Shown piece by piece: positions 12,226 to 21,634 of a stretch of DNA of 64,000 bases. Every line of letters begins with the position of its first letter. The stretch's first letter is position 1. The DNA lies in assembly GCF_010894405.1 (NCBI RefSeq), contig NZ_JAAIYA010000002.1, positions 496,001 to 560,000 on the forward strand, read 5' to 3'. Position numbers and translations under genes: made by a program. Below the pieces are notes generated by a model, which saw nothing but the letters and a program-made list of their open reading frames with translations, was not told where the DNA came from and did not search any database. This stretch comes from Pyxidicoccus caerfyrddinensis (GTDB lineage Bacteria > Myxococcota > Myxococcia > Myxococcales > Myxococcaceae).

Positions 12226-13986
12226 CTACTTCGAGGCCGCCAGCCCGGCGGGGGCCGCCTGCGTGCGCAGGATGGGGTAGACGCGCAGCTGGACGTCGCG
12301 GGCGGGGTGGCGCTCGTAGAAGAAGCGCAGGCGGGCGCGCGGGTCCTTCGCGAAGCCAGGGTCCTTCATCTTCGCGTCCCACTCGGCCTTCACCGCGGCG
12401 TCTTTCAGTTGCTCACGGGCGAAGGGCTCGAGCACGTAGTCCTCGATGTATTCCTTCTGCTCGAAGTGGGTATTGAAGAGGCCCCACGACACCAGCGAGT
12501 CCGGCGCCGTGGGCTCCAGCAGGTGGGCGACCAGCTCGATGCCCGGCTGCGCCACCGGGACGTACAGCGTGCCCGCGGGCAGCGTGCGGGTGCCCTTCTC
12601 CCAGGCGCCCTTCACGGTGAGCGTCTGGTGGCCCTCGACGGACTGGGCGCCCCACTTCACGTCGGTGGCGCGGAACAACTCAGTCTCAGCGGAGGGCACC
12701 TCGTGCGTGAGGCGCTGGAAGCGCAGGCCGTGGGTGGCGAGCTTCTGCGCCACCATGGCCGCGTGGGCGGGCGGCACCAGGTAGCCGCCCGAGGGCAGCG
12801 ACGCGGTGAGGGCCGGACGGATTTCGTCGAAGTACGGCACGTTCCACACCTGCGGCTTCGTGACGTCGTAGCGAATCCACGTCTGGCCGGACACGTCGGA
12901 TGGGGCGCGCTCGTACGCGTAGCCCCGGAAGGCGATGGGGTGGCTCTTCTCCGTGTTCTGCCAGGCGAGCACCACCTCGCGCACCTTGCCGGACTCCGCC
13001 TCCGTGTCCGCCGCCTTCGCCGCCGCGCGCAGGGCCGCGCCGTCCCGGGCCACGAGGCGCAGCAGGCCCGCCACCGCGTCGCGCGTGGCCTTCACGCGCT
13101 CCGCATACGGCTTCCACGAGTGCGTCTCCACCAGCACGCCGAAGCGGTGGTGGATGGACCAGTAGACGTGGCTGAAGCGGGGCGGGGCCACGCCGTAGGC
13201 GAAGCCGGACGCCGGGTCATCGTCCTGGCGGAAGGACGGGTAGAACTCCATGGGCTGGTGGCCCTGGGACTCCATCTCCGTGAAGAGCTCCTGGCGCAGC
13301 TTCACGCCGAGCTCCCGCAGCGGCGCCGGGCCGGACTTCTGCGGCTCCAGGCCCACGGACACGTCGGGTTCGAACTGGGCGCCGTCGGTGACGTGCAGGT
13401 CCGCGTAGACGAGCGGGTCCCACGCGTGCAGGTACTTCAGGAGCGCCACCATCTCCGGCGCGTCGGCCTTCACGTAGTCGCGGTTGAGGTTGAGGTTCTG
13501 CGCGGTGACGCGCCAGCCCATCTCCTCGGGGCCCACCTGGTTGGGGCGGTGGTTCTTCCCGAAGCGCTCGTGGCCGTCCACGTTGAAGACGGGGACGAAG
13601 ACGGCGGTGACGCCCTTGAGCACGCCGGGCAGCGCGGTGCCGTTGAGCATGTCGCGCAGCAGCCAGAAGCCGGCGTCCTTGCCGTCGATTTCACCCGCGT
13701 GGATGCCGCCCTGGAAGAAGACGACGGGGCGGCCCTTCTTCACGGCGGCGGCGGGGGTGAGGGTGCCGTCCGCGCTGGCGACGAGCGCGAGCATCGGCCG
13801 GCCCTCCGGCGTGGTGCCGAGCGTGTCGCAGCGGGCCTTGCCGGGGAAGGCCCTGGGGAAGGCGCGGCAGAGGGACTCCACCTCGGAGTAGCGGCCGGTG
13901 CGCGTCCAGCCGCTCTGCTCGGAGACGGTGGTGAGAGGCGGTGGGGCCTGGGTGAGGGCCAGGGCGACGAGGGTGGGCAGGAGCAT
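12226..13986 (-). CDS. Secreted M14-family zinc carboxypeptidase
   Basis: 586 residues from the ATG at 13986 (MLLPTLVALALTQAPPP), which gives a Sec signal peptide; upstream in-frame codons run toward the previous gene and lack that signal. Zinc ligands of the M14 family are visible as GGIH96-A-G-E99, and a later His lies in the region of YADLHVTDG. The central domain (about 45-330) is peptidase, while the C-terminal 240 residues are an additional domain. It should cleave C-terminal residues from peptides outside the cytoplasm, possibly in predation or nutrition. The upstream MBL-fold gene ends 31 bp before it, so they are probably one transcript. Confidence 0.85.
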   Translation of the reverse strand: MLLPTLVALALTQAPPPLTTVSEQSGWTRTGRYSEVESLCRAFPRAFPGKARCDTLGTTPEGRPMLALVASADGTLTPAAAVKKGRPVVFFQGGIHAGEIDGKDAGFWLLRDMLNGTALPGVLKGVTAVFVPVFNVDGHERFGKNHRPNQVGPEEMGWRVTAQNLNLNRDYVKADAPEMVALLKYLHAWDPLVYADLHVTDGAQFEPDVSVGLEPQKSGPAPLRELGVKLRQELFTEMESQGHQPMEFYPSFRQDDDPASGFAYGVAPPRFSHVYWSIHHRFGVLVETHSWKPYAERVKATRDAVAGLLRLVARDGAALRAAAKAADTEAESGKVREVVLAWQNTEKSHPIAFRGYAYERAPSDVSGQTWIRYDVTKPQVWNVPYFDEIRPALTASLPSGGYLVPPAHAAMVAQKLATHGLRFQRLTHEVPSAETELFRATDVKWGAQSVEGHQTLTVKGAWEKGTRTLPAGTLYVPVAQPGIELVAHLLEPTAPDSLVSWGLFNTHFEQKEYIEDYVLEPFAREQLKDAAVKAEWDAKMKDPGFAKDPRARLRFFYERHPARDVQLRVYPILRTQAAPAGLAASK

Positions 13987-14017
13987 GTCCTCCCCACAGC
14001 ACAGGCCCCGGTGGGTT

Positions 14018-14953
14018 TCAACCGTTGCGCACGGTGAGGGTGCCACCCACGGGGAGGACGTGGACGCGCTCACGCGGCCAGCCGCGGCGGGTCCACTCCG
14101 TGTCCAGACGGCGGGGCGGCTCGTCGAGCGGCTCGTCGGTGAGCTTGAAGGTGCCCCAGTGCATGGCGAGGAAGCGCGTGGCGCCGAGGTCCTCGAAGGC
14201 CTGCGCGGCCTCCTCCGGGTTCATGTGCTGGCGGCTCATGAACCAGGCCGGGTCATACGCGCCAATGGGCAGCAGCGCGGCGTCGAGCCCGGGGAAGCGG
14301 CGGCCGATTTCCTTGAAGCCGTCGAAGTACGCGGTGTCGCCAGAGTGGAAGACGCGGGCGCTGGAGCCCTCGATGACGAAGCCGCCCCAGAGCATGTCGT
14401 TGACGTCGTTGAGGCCGCGTCGGCTCCAGTGCTGCGAGGGGACGAAGTGCACGGTGACGGGGCCCAGCTTCGTGGACTGCCACCAGTCCAGCTCGGTGAC
14501 GGGCAGATTGGAGCCCTTGAAGACGGGCGTGTGCCCGAGCCCGGTGACGATGGGGACGCCGACCTGCTTCAGCGTGGGCAGGTCCAGGTGGTCGTAGTGG
14601 TTGTGCGACACGAGGCTGGCGGTGATGGGGGGCAGCTTCTCCACGGGGACGCCGGGCGGGACGTTGCGGTGGATGACGACGTTGATGGCGTCGCGCAGCA
14701 CCGGGTCCACGAGGAGGGAGAGGCCGTCGAGCTGCACGAGCCAGCTCGCGTGGCCGAGCCAGGTGAGGCGGGCGCCCTCGCCTGGGGCCGGGGGCGTTGC
14801 GAGGAGGGCGAGGTCGGGCTCCACGCGGGGGACGGGCGCGCGGTCCGGGGACTTGCGGCGGCGGCCGGTGAGCTTGTCGCCCACGGCCCACTTGAGGACG
14901 CGGTCGAAGGACTGGGGACCGCTGCCGTCGAGGTTCTTGAACCGCAAGGCCAT
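14018..14953 (-). CDS. Metallo-beta-lactamase-fold hydrolase, NAPE-PLD/UlaG-like
   Basis: 311 residues from the ATG at 14953, which is preceded by GGAGG at 8-nt spacing. The metal site HNHYDHLD (HxHxDH) is complete; GLGH, the GDTAYFDGF strand and the terminal MHWGTFKLTDEP give the remaining metal ligands. WLGHASWLVQLDG...DPV is typical of the family that includes N-acyl-phosphatidylethanolamine phospholipase D and UlaG, so a lipid or lactone substrate is plausible but unproved. There is no signal peptide. The M14 carboxypeptidase follows in the same direction after 31 bp. Confidence 0.85.
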   Translation of the reverse strand: MALRFKNLDGSGPQSFDRVLKWAVGDKLTGRRRKSPDRAPVPRVEPDLALLATPPAPGEGARLTWLGHASWLVQLDGLSLLVDPVLRDAINVVIHRNVPPGVPVEKLPPITASLVSHNHYDHLDLPTLKQVGVPIVTGLGHTPVFKGSNLPVTELDWWQSTKLGPVTVHFVPSQHWSRRGLNDVNDMLWGGFVIEGSSARVFHSGDTAYFDGFKEIGRRFPGLDAALLPIGAYDPAWFMSRQHMNPEEAAQAFEDLGATRFLAMHWGTFKLTDEPLDEPPRRLDTEWTRRGWPRERVHVLPVGGTLTVRNG

Positions 14954-15037
14954 GGACTGTTCCTCCGCTCCGGGGATGGTGCCTGCCCCTGTCATGCTCG
15001 TGAGGGGCGCGGTGCGCAAGGGGGAGGACGGAGTGTG

Positions 15038-15922
15038 TTACCAGTCCGGGAGGCAGACCCACGGCCGCGTGGGTCGGGCCTTCTTGCAGCGGTAGCCTTC
15101 CGCGCAGGTGTTGGGGCCGTTCGGCTCGCACGGGGGCTGGCAGGCCCAGTTGTCGCAGATGAGGCCGGGAGGACAGGAGGTCCGGTCCTTGCGGCAGTAT
15201 TGCGCGCATTGCATCCACACGGTGGCCGGGTACTCCGTTTCGTGGTCCAGCTCGCACTTCTGATTCTCGGGACACGGGGTCGTCTGGCAGTTGGTGCCGT
15301 AGACCTTCTCGCAGGAGGAGGCGCCCTCTTCGTAGTGGATGCACTCCTGGCCTTCGGGGCACCCGGACTTCTCGCAGGTCGGCAGGCAGAGTGGGCCGAG
15401 TCTGGTGTCCGTACAGGCGTAGTGCTTCGGACAGGAGTTCGGGTCGTCCTGGTTACACGTGCGGGCGCAGAACCCCGCTTGTCCACCACAGATGAGCCCG
15501 GGACCACATGCATCGTGCAGGTCCTTCCCAATCTCGACGCACAGCTCCCCCTCCTTGCGAATACCGATTGGGACGCAGATACGTACCAGCGGGCCTTCGC
15601 CGAAGGTTGTCAGCGCTCGACATACCTCCCCATCACCGCATTGCATGTCCGTCAGGCACTGGCTGTCAGAGCAGTAGTTGGCCTTGGCCCGGGCATCCGA
15701 AAGACAGCCCATGGGGAATTCGCAGTCCGAGTCGCGCTTGCAGTTGCGGTGATAGCTCTGCAGCCGCAGTCGCTCTTCGCTGCGAAGTACCGGTGCAACC
15801 CTTCGCCCGTGCTCCAGTTGCTGCTCTGGCATTCCAAGCCGGAGAGCGCTGCCCAGGAGGATCACCATGGGGAGAGGGAACAGCAGGGCGACACAGGCGC
15901 CGACGGCCGTGCGCCAGCTCAT
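15038..15922 (-). CDS. Cys-rich, membrane-anchored protein
   Basis: 294 residues from the ATG at 15922. An N-terminal hydrophobic anchor (about residues 6-30, GACVALLFPLPMVILLGSALRLG) is followed by an extracytoplasmic domain with over 25 Cys in repeated C-x3-DxxC-x4-GxxC units (CKRDSDCEFPMGC, CPPGLICDNWAC, CAEGYRC). Such disulfide-rich modules are common in myxobacterial cell-surface proteins of unknown role. The start codon overlaps the stop of the upstream small lipoprotein gene (ATGA), so the two are translationally coupled and probably act together. No enzymatic motif is seen. Confidence 0.75.
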   Translation of the reverse strand: MSWRTAVGACVALLFPLPMVILLGSALRLGMPEQQLEHGRRVAPVLRSEERLRLQSYHRNCKRDSDCEFPMGCLSDARAKANYCSDSQCLTDMQCGDGEVCRALTTFGEGPLVRICVPIGIRKEGELCVEIGKDLHDACGPGLICGGQAGFCARTCNQDDPNSCPKHYACTDTRLGPLCLPTCEKSGCPEGQECIHYEEGASSCEKVYGTNCQTTPCPENQKCELDHETEYPATVWMQCAQYCRKDRTSCPPGLICDNWACQPPCEPNGPNTCAEGYRCKKARPTRPWVCLPDW

Positions 15923-16131
15923 TCCCCGCACCTCCGGAGGCACTCTTCGCTGTCCTCCTTGCCGTTCTCGCAAAACATCGCGTGCTCCGCTTCTGAACAC
16001 TCCCTGTTGGGGATGTTCTCCAGCGCATCCCTGTGAGCGGCCTTGTCGGCAAGGCCTCCCGGCCTGTGCACCTCGGGACATCCGAGCACGGCAAGAGACA
16101 GCGAACAGACCCACGTGGCCGGCCAGCGCAT
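15919..16131 (-). CDS. Small Cys-containing lipoprotein
   Basis: 70 residues from the ATG at 16131 (MRWPATWVCSLSLAVLGC). LAVLGC is a lipobox giving a mature lipoprotein of about 53 residues with three or four further Cys (NRECSEAEHAMFCENGK, EECLRRCGE). The mature part resembles a single compact disulfide-bonded motif. The stop overlaps the start of the Cys-rich membrane protein by 4 bp. An earlier in-frame ATG at 16245 would add residues that hide the signal sequence, so it was not used. Confidence 0.7.
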   Translation of the reverse strand: MRWPATWVCSLSLAVLGCPEVHRPGGLADKAAHRDALENIPNRECSEAEHAMFCENGKEDSEECLRRCGE

Positions 16132-16265
16132 CGGCGTTCCCCCAGGCAGAGGAAGCAGCCTGACGAGCCTACCGGGGGCCCTCCCCAGCCCGTACCCACC
16201 CCGCGGGGCATCTCCGCGCCGCACAGTGAGCAGCCCGGGCCTCACTCCCCTATATAGAGGGCGAG

Positions 16266-17726
16266 ATGCTCTCCCCCTCCGGCTCCACCACTCGCAAGCT
16301 GCTCCTGGCCTTCGGCGCGCTGGTGGCGCTGTTCACGGCCGCGTCCGGCTTCGCGCTCGCCCGGCTGACGGACATCCACGACGGCTCGCATGCGCTCCGC
16401 GAGGCGGGAGGCCGCGTCCGGGACGCGCTGGAATTGGCCACCGCCGTGAGGGACCAGTACGCGCACCTCGCGCACACCATCATCCTCGGCAACGCCAGCC
16501 ACGTGCGCTTCCACGACGAGGCGCGGGCCCGCGTGGAGGCGCTCACCCGCAAGCTCCGAGAGCAGGCGCGCGACGCGCAGGAGCAGACCTGGGTCGCGGA
16601 CATCCAGCAGAACGGCGACGCGCTGAACCGGCTCTACCACGACACGCTCCTCCCGGCCGTGCTTGCGAAGGACCAGGCCGCCATCACCGCCGCGCACGGG
16701 CGCGCGCTGGAACTGGTGTCCCAAATCCAGGCGAGGGCGGACTCCCTGGCGCAGCGCTTCGACACCTCCATCGGCTCCTTCGAGGCGCACGTGGGCGCGG
16801 TGGAGCACGCGAGCTTCCGCTGGGCCCTGCTGTTCCTCGGCGGGGCCACACTGTTCGCCGTGGGCGTGGGCATCTACATCGGTAACTCGGTGGCGCGGCC
16901 GGTGGCGCGGCTCTCCGAGGGCGCGGCGCGACTGGCACGCGGCGACCTGCACACCCGCATCCCCGAGGGCGACCCGGGTGAGCTCGGCCAGCTCGCGGCC
17001 CAGTTCAACCGGATGACGGAGGCGCTCCGAGCACACCAGGCGCAGCTCGTCCAGCACGAGAAGCTCGCGGGCATCGGTCGGCTGGCGGCGGGCGTGGCGC
17101 ACGAAATCAACAACCCGCTGGGCGTCATCCTCGGCTATGTGCGGCTGCTCCAGCGCAAGGCAGAAGGGGCGCTCGCGGAGGACCTCGAGGTGGTGGAGCA
17201 AGAGGCGGTGCGCTGCCAGGAAATCGTCGAAGGGTTGCTCGACCTCTCCCGCCCGGGGCGCGGCCCGGTGGAGCGCGTGCCCCTGCGCGAGGTCTGCGAG
17301 GAAGTGGTGGAGCGGCTCCGTGAATCCTCGCGGCTGGGCGACGTGGAGGTGCGCGTGGAGGGAGACGCGTCCGCATGGGCGTGGCCTCCGCGCCTGCGGC
17401 AGGTGTTGCTCAACCTCATCAAGAACGCGGCGGAAGCCGCGGGGCAGGGTGGCACGGTGGCGCTGCACATCGAAGCGGCGCCGGACGGCGGAGCGAGCGT
17501 CGCGGTGTCGGACTCCGGGCCCGGGGTGAAGCCGGAGGACCGGCCCCGTCTCTTCGAGCCGTTCTTCTCCACGAAGCCGACGGGGACGGGGCTGGGGCTC
17601 GCGGTGAGCCAGGCCATCGCGGAGGCGCATGGCGGGCGGATTGAAGCGGACACGGGGCCGCTGGGAGGCGCGCGCTTCACGCTGCGGCTGCCGCCCGCGT
17701 CGCCCGCGCAGGAGGCCATGGCATGA
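16266..17726 (+). CDS. Sensor histidine kinase
   Basis: 486 residues. TM1 (about 10-32) and TM2 (about 183-205) bracket a mostly helical periplasmic sensor. Then come a HAMP domain (about 206-258), an H-box GVAH279EINNPLG, an N-box LLNLIKNAAEA, G1 VSDSGPGV, F-box FEPFFSTK and G2 GTGLGLAV. The helical sensor looks like a four-helix bundle, so the ligand is unknown. AGAGG lies just before the ATG. The stop overlaps the start of the sigma-54 activator by 4 bp, making a cognate pair of the NtrB/NtrC kind. Confidence 0.93.
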   Translation: MLSPSGSTTRKLLLAFGALVALFTAASGFALARLTDIHDGSHALREAGGRVRDALELATAVRDQYAHLAHTIILGNASHVRFHDEARARVEALTRKLREQARDAQEQTWVADIQQNGDALNRLYHDTLLPAVLAKDQAAITAAHGRALELVSQIQARADSLAQRFDTSIGSFEAHVGAVEHASFRWALLFLGGATLFAVGVGIYIGNSVARPVARLSEGAARLARGDLHTRIPEGDPGELGQLAAQFNRMTEALRAHQAQLVQHEKLAGIGRLAAGVAHEINNPLGVILGYVRLLQRKAEGALAEDLEVVEQEAVRCQEIVEGLLDLSRPGRGPVERVPLREVCEEVVERLRESSRLGDVEVRVEGDASAWAWPPRLRQVLLNLIKNAAEAAGQGGTVALHIEAAPDGGASVAVSDSGPGVKPEDRPRLFEPFFSTKPTGTGLGLAVSQAIAEAHGGRIEADTGPLGGARFTLRLPPASPAQEAMA

Positions 17727-19144
17727 GCACGCCGCAGAAGCCGGCCGTCCTCGTGGTGGACGACAAGGAGAACATGCGCAAGCTGTTCGCGCGCATCCTC
17801 GGAGACGCCTACGCGGTGACGGAGGCGGCGGATGGGACGCAGGCGCTCGCACGGTTGGCGGAGCGCGAGTTCGACGTGGTGGTGACGGACATCCAGATGC
17901 CGGGAGCGGACGGCTTCGCGGTGCTGCGCGAGGTGAAGCGGCGCGCGCCCGACACGGAGGTGGTGCTCGTCACCGCGTACGCGAGCATTCCCAAGGCGGT
18001 GGAGGCCATCAAGGAGGGCGCGTACGACTACCTCTCCAAGCCGTTCGACCCGGACGAAGTGGCCCTCCTCGTCGCCCGGGCGCTGGAGCAGCGGCGGCAG
18101 CGGAAGGATGCGGCGGGGCTGAAGGCGCGGCTCGCGACGGCACCGGACCTCCATGGCCTGCTGGGCGCAAGCGCTGCGATGCGAAGCCTGCACGCGCTGC
18201 TGTCCCAGGTGGCGGTGAGGGACCTCACCGTGCTGCTCACGGGGGAGACGGGCACGGGCAAGGAACTGGCGGCGCGCGCGGTGCATGCGGAGAGCCCGCG
18301 CAAGGCGAAGCCCTTCGTGGCGGTGAACTGCGGCGCACTCCCTGCTGACCTGGTGGAGAGCGAGCTGTTCGGCCATGCGAAGGGCGCCTTCACCGGCGCC
18401 ACCATGGCGAAGGCCGGCCTCTTCGAGGAGGCGCACGGCGGGACGCTCTTCCTGGACGAGATTGGAGACTTGCCGCTGCCGGTGCAGGTGAAGCTCAACC
18501 GCGCGTTGCAGGAGAAGGAGGTGCGACGCGTGGGCACCACCACGCCGGTGAAGGTGGATGCGCGGGTGGTTGCGGCCACGCATCGAGACCTCGCCGCGGA
18601 GGTGGCGGCGGGGCGCTTCCGCGAGGACCTCTACTATCGGCTCAACGTGGTGACGGTGCGGCTGCCAGCCCTGCGCGAGCGGCGTGAGGACATTTCGCTG
18701 CTGGCGTTGCACTTCCTCTCACGAGCGGGCCGGCCGGAGCTGGAAGGCTTCGCGCCGGAGGCCCTGCGTGCCTTCACTGCGTACGCGTGGCCCGGCAACG
18801 TGCGGCAGTTGGAGAACGCGGTGGCCCGTGCGGTGGCGGTGGCGCAGGGGCCGCGCATCGGCGTGGACGACCTGCCACCGGAGCTGGGCGCGGCTCGGGT
18901 GGCGGAGGCCGGCGGTGCCTCGGCCGGAGGCGTCCCGGCCGAGGCGCTGGCGAAGCTGCCCTACCGCGAGGCGGTGGACAGCGCGCGGGACGCGGTGTCG
19001 CGCGAGTACCTCTCCGCGCTGATGCAGGAGTTCGGCGGCAACGTCACCCACGCCGCCGAGCGTGCGGGGATGGAGCGCGAGAGCCTGCACCGGTTGCTCA
19101 AGCGCTATGGCGTGCGCTCGGACGACTTCAAACGTCCGGACTGA
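17723..19144 (+). CDS. NtrC-family sigma-54-dependent response regulator
   Basis: 473 residues. The receiver domain (1-120) has the phospho-acceptor D56 (VVVTDIQMPG) and the switch Lys in YLSKPFDPDE. The AAA+ domain (about 145-380) has Walker A GETGTGKE near 173 and the sigma-54 contact loop GAFTGA near 221, so it can drive sigma-54 open-complex formation. A Fis-type helix-turn-helix closes the protein (NVTHAAERAGMERESLHRLL). It is coupled by ATGA to the upstream kinase. Its stop directly abuts the stop of convergent metQ. Target promoters are not evident in this window. Confidence 0.93.
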   Translation: MSTPQKPAVLVVDDKENMRKLFARILGDAYAVTEAADGTQALARLAEREFDVVVTDIQMPGADGFAVLREVKRRAPDTEVVLVTAYASIPKAVEAIKEGAYDYLSKPFDPDEVALLVARALEQRRQRKDAAGLKARLATAPDLHGLLGASAAMRSLHALLSQVAVRDLTVLLTGETGTGKELAARAVHAESPRKAKPFVAVNCGALPADLVESELFGHAKGAFTGATMAKAGLFEEAHGGTLFLDEIGDLPLPVQVKLNRALQEKEVRRVGTTTPVKVDARVVAATHRDLAAEVAAGRFREDLYYRLNVVTVRLPALRERREDISLLALHFLSRAGRPELEGFAPEALRAFTAYAWPGNVRQLENAVARAVAVAQGPRIGVDDLPPELGAARVAEAGGASAGGVPAEALAKLPYREAVDSARDAVSREYLSALMQEFGGNVTHAAERAGMERESLHRLLKRYGVRSDDFKRPD

Positions 19145-19963
19145 TCAGAACGCCGCCACCACCGCGCCGCCGTACTGCGCTTCGATGAACTTCCGCACCT
19201 CCTCGGAGTGGAGCGCCCGCACCAGCGCCTGGACCTCGGGCCGCCCCTCGTCGCCCTTCCTCACGGCGAGCACGTTGGCGTACGGGTTGTTTCTCGGTGC
19301 CTCGCGGGCCAGGACGTTCGCCTTCAGCTCGAGGTGCTTCTGCGCCTCCAGGAAGTAGTTGCCGTTGATGACGGCGGCAGCCACGTCCTCCAGGGTCCGC
19401 GGCTGCTGCTCCGCGTCGATTTCCCGCAGCTCCAGTCGGCGCGGGTTGCCCACCACGTCCTGCACGGTGGCGGTGGCACCCGCGCCCTCTCGCAGCCGGA
19501 CCAGCCCCTGCGCTTCCAGCAGCCGCAGCGCACGGGCCGCGTTGCTGGGGTCGGAGGGAATCGTCACCAGCGAACCCTCGGGCAGCTCCGCGAGCTGTCG
19601 ATAATTCGTGGAGTAGAGCGCCAGCGGCTCCAGGTGCACCGGACCCACGCTGCTCAGGGACAGCTTCCGGTCGGCGCTGAAGCGCTCCAGGTAGGGCACG
19701 TGCTGGAAGTAGTTCGCGTCGAGCTGGCCATCCGACAGCGCGATGTTCGGCTGCACGTAGTCGGTGAACTCCACCACCTCGAGACGCAGGCCCTCGCGCA
19801 GGGCCACGGGAGCGGCGGCGCGCAGGATTTCTCCGTGCGGCACCGGGTTGACGCCCACCCTCAGGATGCGGACGACCTCGGTGGACGTATCGGAAGCGGG
19901 GGCCTTGCAGCCGGCCAGCAGCACGGCAGCGGAGAGCAGTAAGGGGACGAAGAAGCGTTTCAC
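19145..19963 (-). CDS. metQ: MetQ/NlpA-type substrate-binding lipoprotein
   Basis: 272 residues with a lipoprotein signal ending LLAGC19. NlpA-family motifs include RVGVNPVPHGEIL, VEFTDYVQPNIAL, LDANYFQHVPYL, VTIPSDPSNAARAL and a C-terminal NPYANVLAVRKGD. It delivers substrate to the MetNI importer. D/L-methionine is the usual ligand of the family, but members for other amino acids are known, and the Cys-coding leader upstream makes a sulfur amino acid other than methionine possible. It is last in the metN-metI-metQ run, 23 bp after metI. Confidence 0.9.
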   Translation of the reverse strand: MKRFFVPLLLSAAVLLAGCKAPASDTSTEVVRILRVGVNPVPHGEILRAAAPVALREGLRLEVVEFTDYVQPNIALSDGQLDANYFQHVPYLERFSADRKLSLSSVGPVHLEPLALYSTNYRQLAELPEGSLVTIPSDPSNAARALRLLEAQGLVRLREGAGATATVQDVVGNPRRLELREIDAEQQPRTLEDVAAAVINGNYFLEAQKHLELKANVLAREAPRNNPYANVLAVRKGDEGRPEVQALVRALHSEEVRKFIEAQYGGAVVAAF

Positions 19964-19986
19964 GGTTGTGGACTCCAGGAAGAGGT

Positions 19987-20646
19987 TCAGGAAGACGCGC
20001 GTTCGAAGCGCGAGGCCAACCCGTCACCGAGCCACTGGACGAGCTGCACCAGCACCAGCAGCACCACCAGGCAGCCCAGCATGACGTCGGTGCGGAAGCG
20101 CATGTAGCCGTACTTCACGGCCAGGTCGCCCAGTCCGCCGCCGCCCACCGCGCCCGCCATGGCGCTGTAGCCGAGCAGGCTGATGACCACGAGCGCCGTG
20201 CCGCGCACGAGTGAAGGCAGTGCCTCAGGAATCAGCACGCCGAAGACGACGCGACGGCGGGTGGCGCCCATGGCGACGGCGGCCTCCACCAGCCCGGCGT
20301 CCACCTCGCGCAGGCCCTGCTCCACCACGCGACCCATGAAGGGAATCGCCGCCACCACCAGCGGAACGATGGCCGCTGTGGTGCCGATGGTGGTGCCCAC
20401 CAGCACGCGCGTGAGCGGGACGATGGCTACCATGAGGATGATGAAGGGCACGGAGCGGCCCACGTTGACGAGCGTCCCCAGCACGCGGCTCAGCGCCGGC
20501 CGCTCCCACAGCCCACCCCGGTCCGTGATGACCAGCAGCACGCCCAGCGGCAGTCCCGCCAGCAGCACCAGCACCGCGGCCACCGACGTCATGTAGAGCG
20601 TCTCGCCGGTGGCCACCCACAGGGAGCGCAGCAGCTCGCTAGACAT
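19987..20646 (-). CDS. metI: MetI-type ABC importer permease
   Basis: 219 residues with about five transmembrane segments. The cytoplasmic coupling loop EAAVAMGATRRRVVFGVLIPEALPSL is the EAA motif of type I ABC importers, and NVGRSVPFIILMVAIVP near residues 60-77 is typical of MetI. It forms the membrane channel with MetN and MetQ. The start overlaps the end of metN by 8 bp, which indicates translational coupling. Confidence 0.93.
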   Translation of the reverse strand: MSSELLRSLWVATGETLYMTSVAAVLVLLAGLPLGVLLVITDRGGLWERPALSRVLGTLVNVGRSVPFIILMVAIVPLTRVLVGTTIGTTAAIVPLVVAAIPFMGRVVEQGLREVDAGLVEAAVAMGATRRRVVFGVLIPEALPSLVRGTALVVISLLGYSAMAGAVGGGGLGDLAVKYGYMRFRTDVMLGCLVVLLVLVQLVQWLGDGLASRFERASS

Positions 20647-21634
20647 GGGGCACCCGCGGCGTCAGGCCCTGCTCGCGGAGGAAGCCCAGTGCTCCGTCCA
20701 CCGCCTCCGGCGGACCCGTGAGCTCGAAGAGGAGCCGGCCCACGCGCGTCTCTCCCACGCGCTCCATCGAGCCCTCCAGCAGCCACGCGTCCACGCCGAA
20801 GCGCCGCGCCAGCGTGGTGAGGATGGGCCGCGTGGAGTGCTCACCCACCAGGGACAATTCCACCCTCCGGCCTCCGGGAGCCGCGGCTGCGTCCACCGGC
20901 ACGGAGCGCGGGTAGCACAGGTCGTGCAGCCGGGTGCCGGGGCGCGCGATGAGGTCCACCACCTTGCCCTGCTCCACCACCCGTCCGCGCTCCAACACGG
21001 CGACCGAGTCGCAGATGGACTTCACCACCTCCATCTGGTGGGTGATGAGCAGGATGGTCAGCCCGAGCTGACGGTTGATGTCCCGCAGCAGCCCGAGCAC
21101 CGAGCGCGTCGTCTCCGGGTCCAGCGCCGACGTGGCTTCGTCGGACAACAGGACGCGTGGACGAGGGGCCAGCGCCCGGGCAATGCCCACCCGCTGCTTC
21201 TGCCCGCCCGAGAGCTGCGAGGGGTATGCCCCGGCCTTGTCGGACAGCCCCACCAGCGCGAGCAACTCGTCCACACGCTCGCGGATTTGCGCGTGCGAGC
21301 AGCCCGCCACCTCCAGCGGGAAGGCGACGTTGCCCGCCACCGTCCGCGAGGAGAAGAGGTTGAAGTGCTGGAAGATCATCCCGATGCCCTGTCGCGCGGC
21401 GCGCAGCTCATCGGGACCGAGCGCCAGCATGTCCCGCCCGTCCACCCGCACTTCGCCCGTCGTGGGGCGCTCCAGGAGGTTGAGGCAGCGGATGAGCGTG
21501 GACTTGCCGGCGCCGCTCTGGCCGAGCACGCCGAACACCTCTCCGAACTCCACCCGCAGCGACACGTTCCGCAGGGCCGGCACCTCGTGCGCGCCCTGCC
21601 CGTACACCTTGCTGACGCCTCGAAGCTCAATCAC
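20639..21634 (-). CDS. metN: MetN-type ABC importer ATPase with NIL domain
   Basis: 331 residues. Walker A is GQSGAGKST (38-46), the signature LSGGQKQRVGIARALA, and Walker B LLSDEATSALD. Residues about 255-331 (VELSLVGEHSTRPILTTLARRFGVDAWLLEG) match the C-terminal NIL/ACT-like domain that lets substrate inhibit transport by MetN. It is the first gene of the importer operon. Between it and the preceding trans-sulfuration gene lie a TTGACA box, a Cys-rich mini-ORF and an intrinsic terminator, so its expression is probably set by attenuation. Confidence 0.94.
   Translation of the reverse strand: MIELRGVSKVYGQGAHEVPALRNVSLRVEFGEVFGVLGQSGAGKSTLIRCLNLLERPTTGEVRVDGRDMLALGPDELRAARQGIGMIFQHFNLFSSRTVAGNVAFPLEVAGCSHAQIRERVDELLALVGLSDKAGAYPSQLSGGQKQRVGIARALAPRPRVLLSDEATSALDPETTRSVLGLLRDINRQLGLTILLITHQMEVVKSICDSVAVLERGRVVEQGKVVDLIARPGTRLHDLCYPRSVPVDAAAAPGGRRVELSLVGEHSTRPILTTLARRFGVDAWLLEGSMERVGETRVGRLLFELTGPPEAVDGALGFLREQGLTPRVPHV

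Noticed and set aside
13898-16036. A 712-codon plus-strand frame over the M14, MBL and Cys-rich genes
   Set aside because: It crosses three minus-strand genes with clear family motifs; composition is typical of an antisense shadow.
17440-17470. A TGGCAC string suggesting a sigma-54 promoter for the NtrC-type system
   Set aside because: It lies inside the kinase coding sequence, and the GG-N10-GC spacing is not met.
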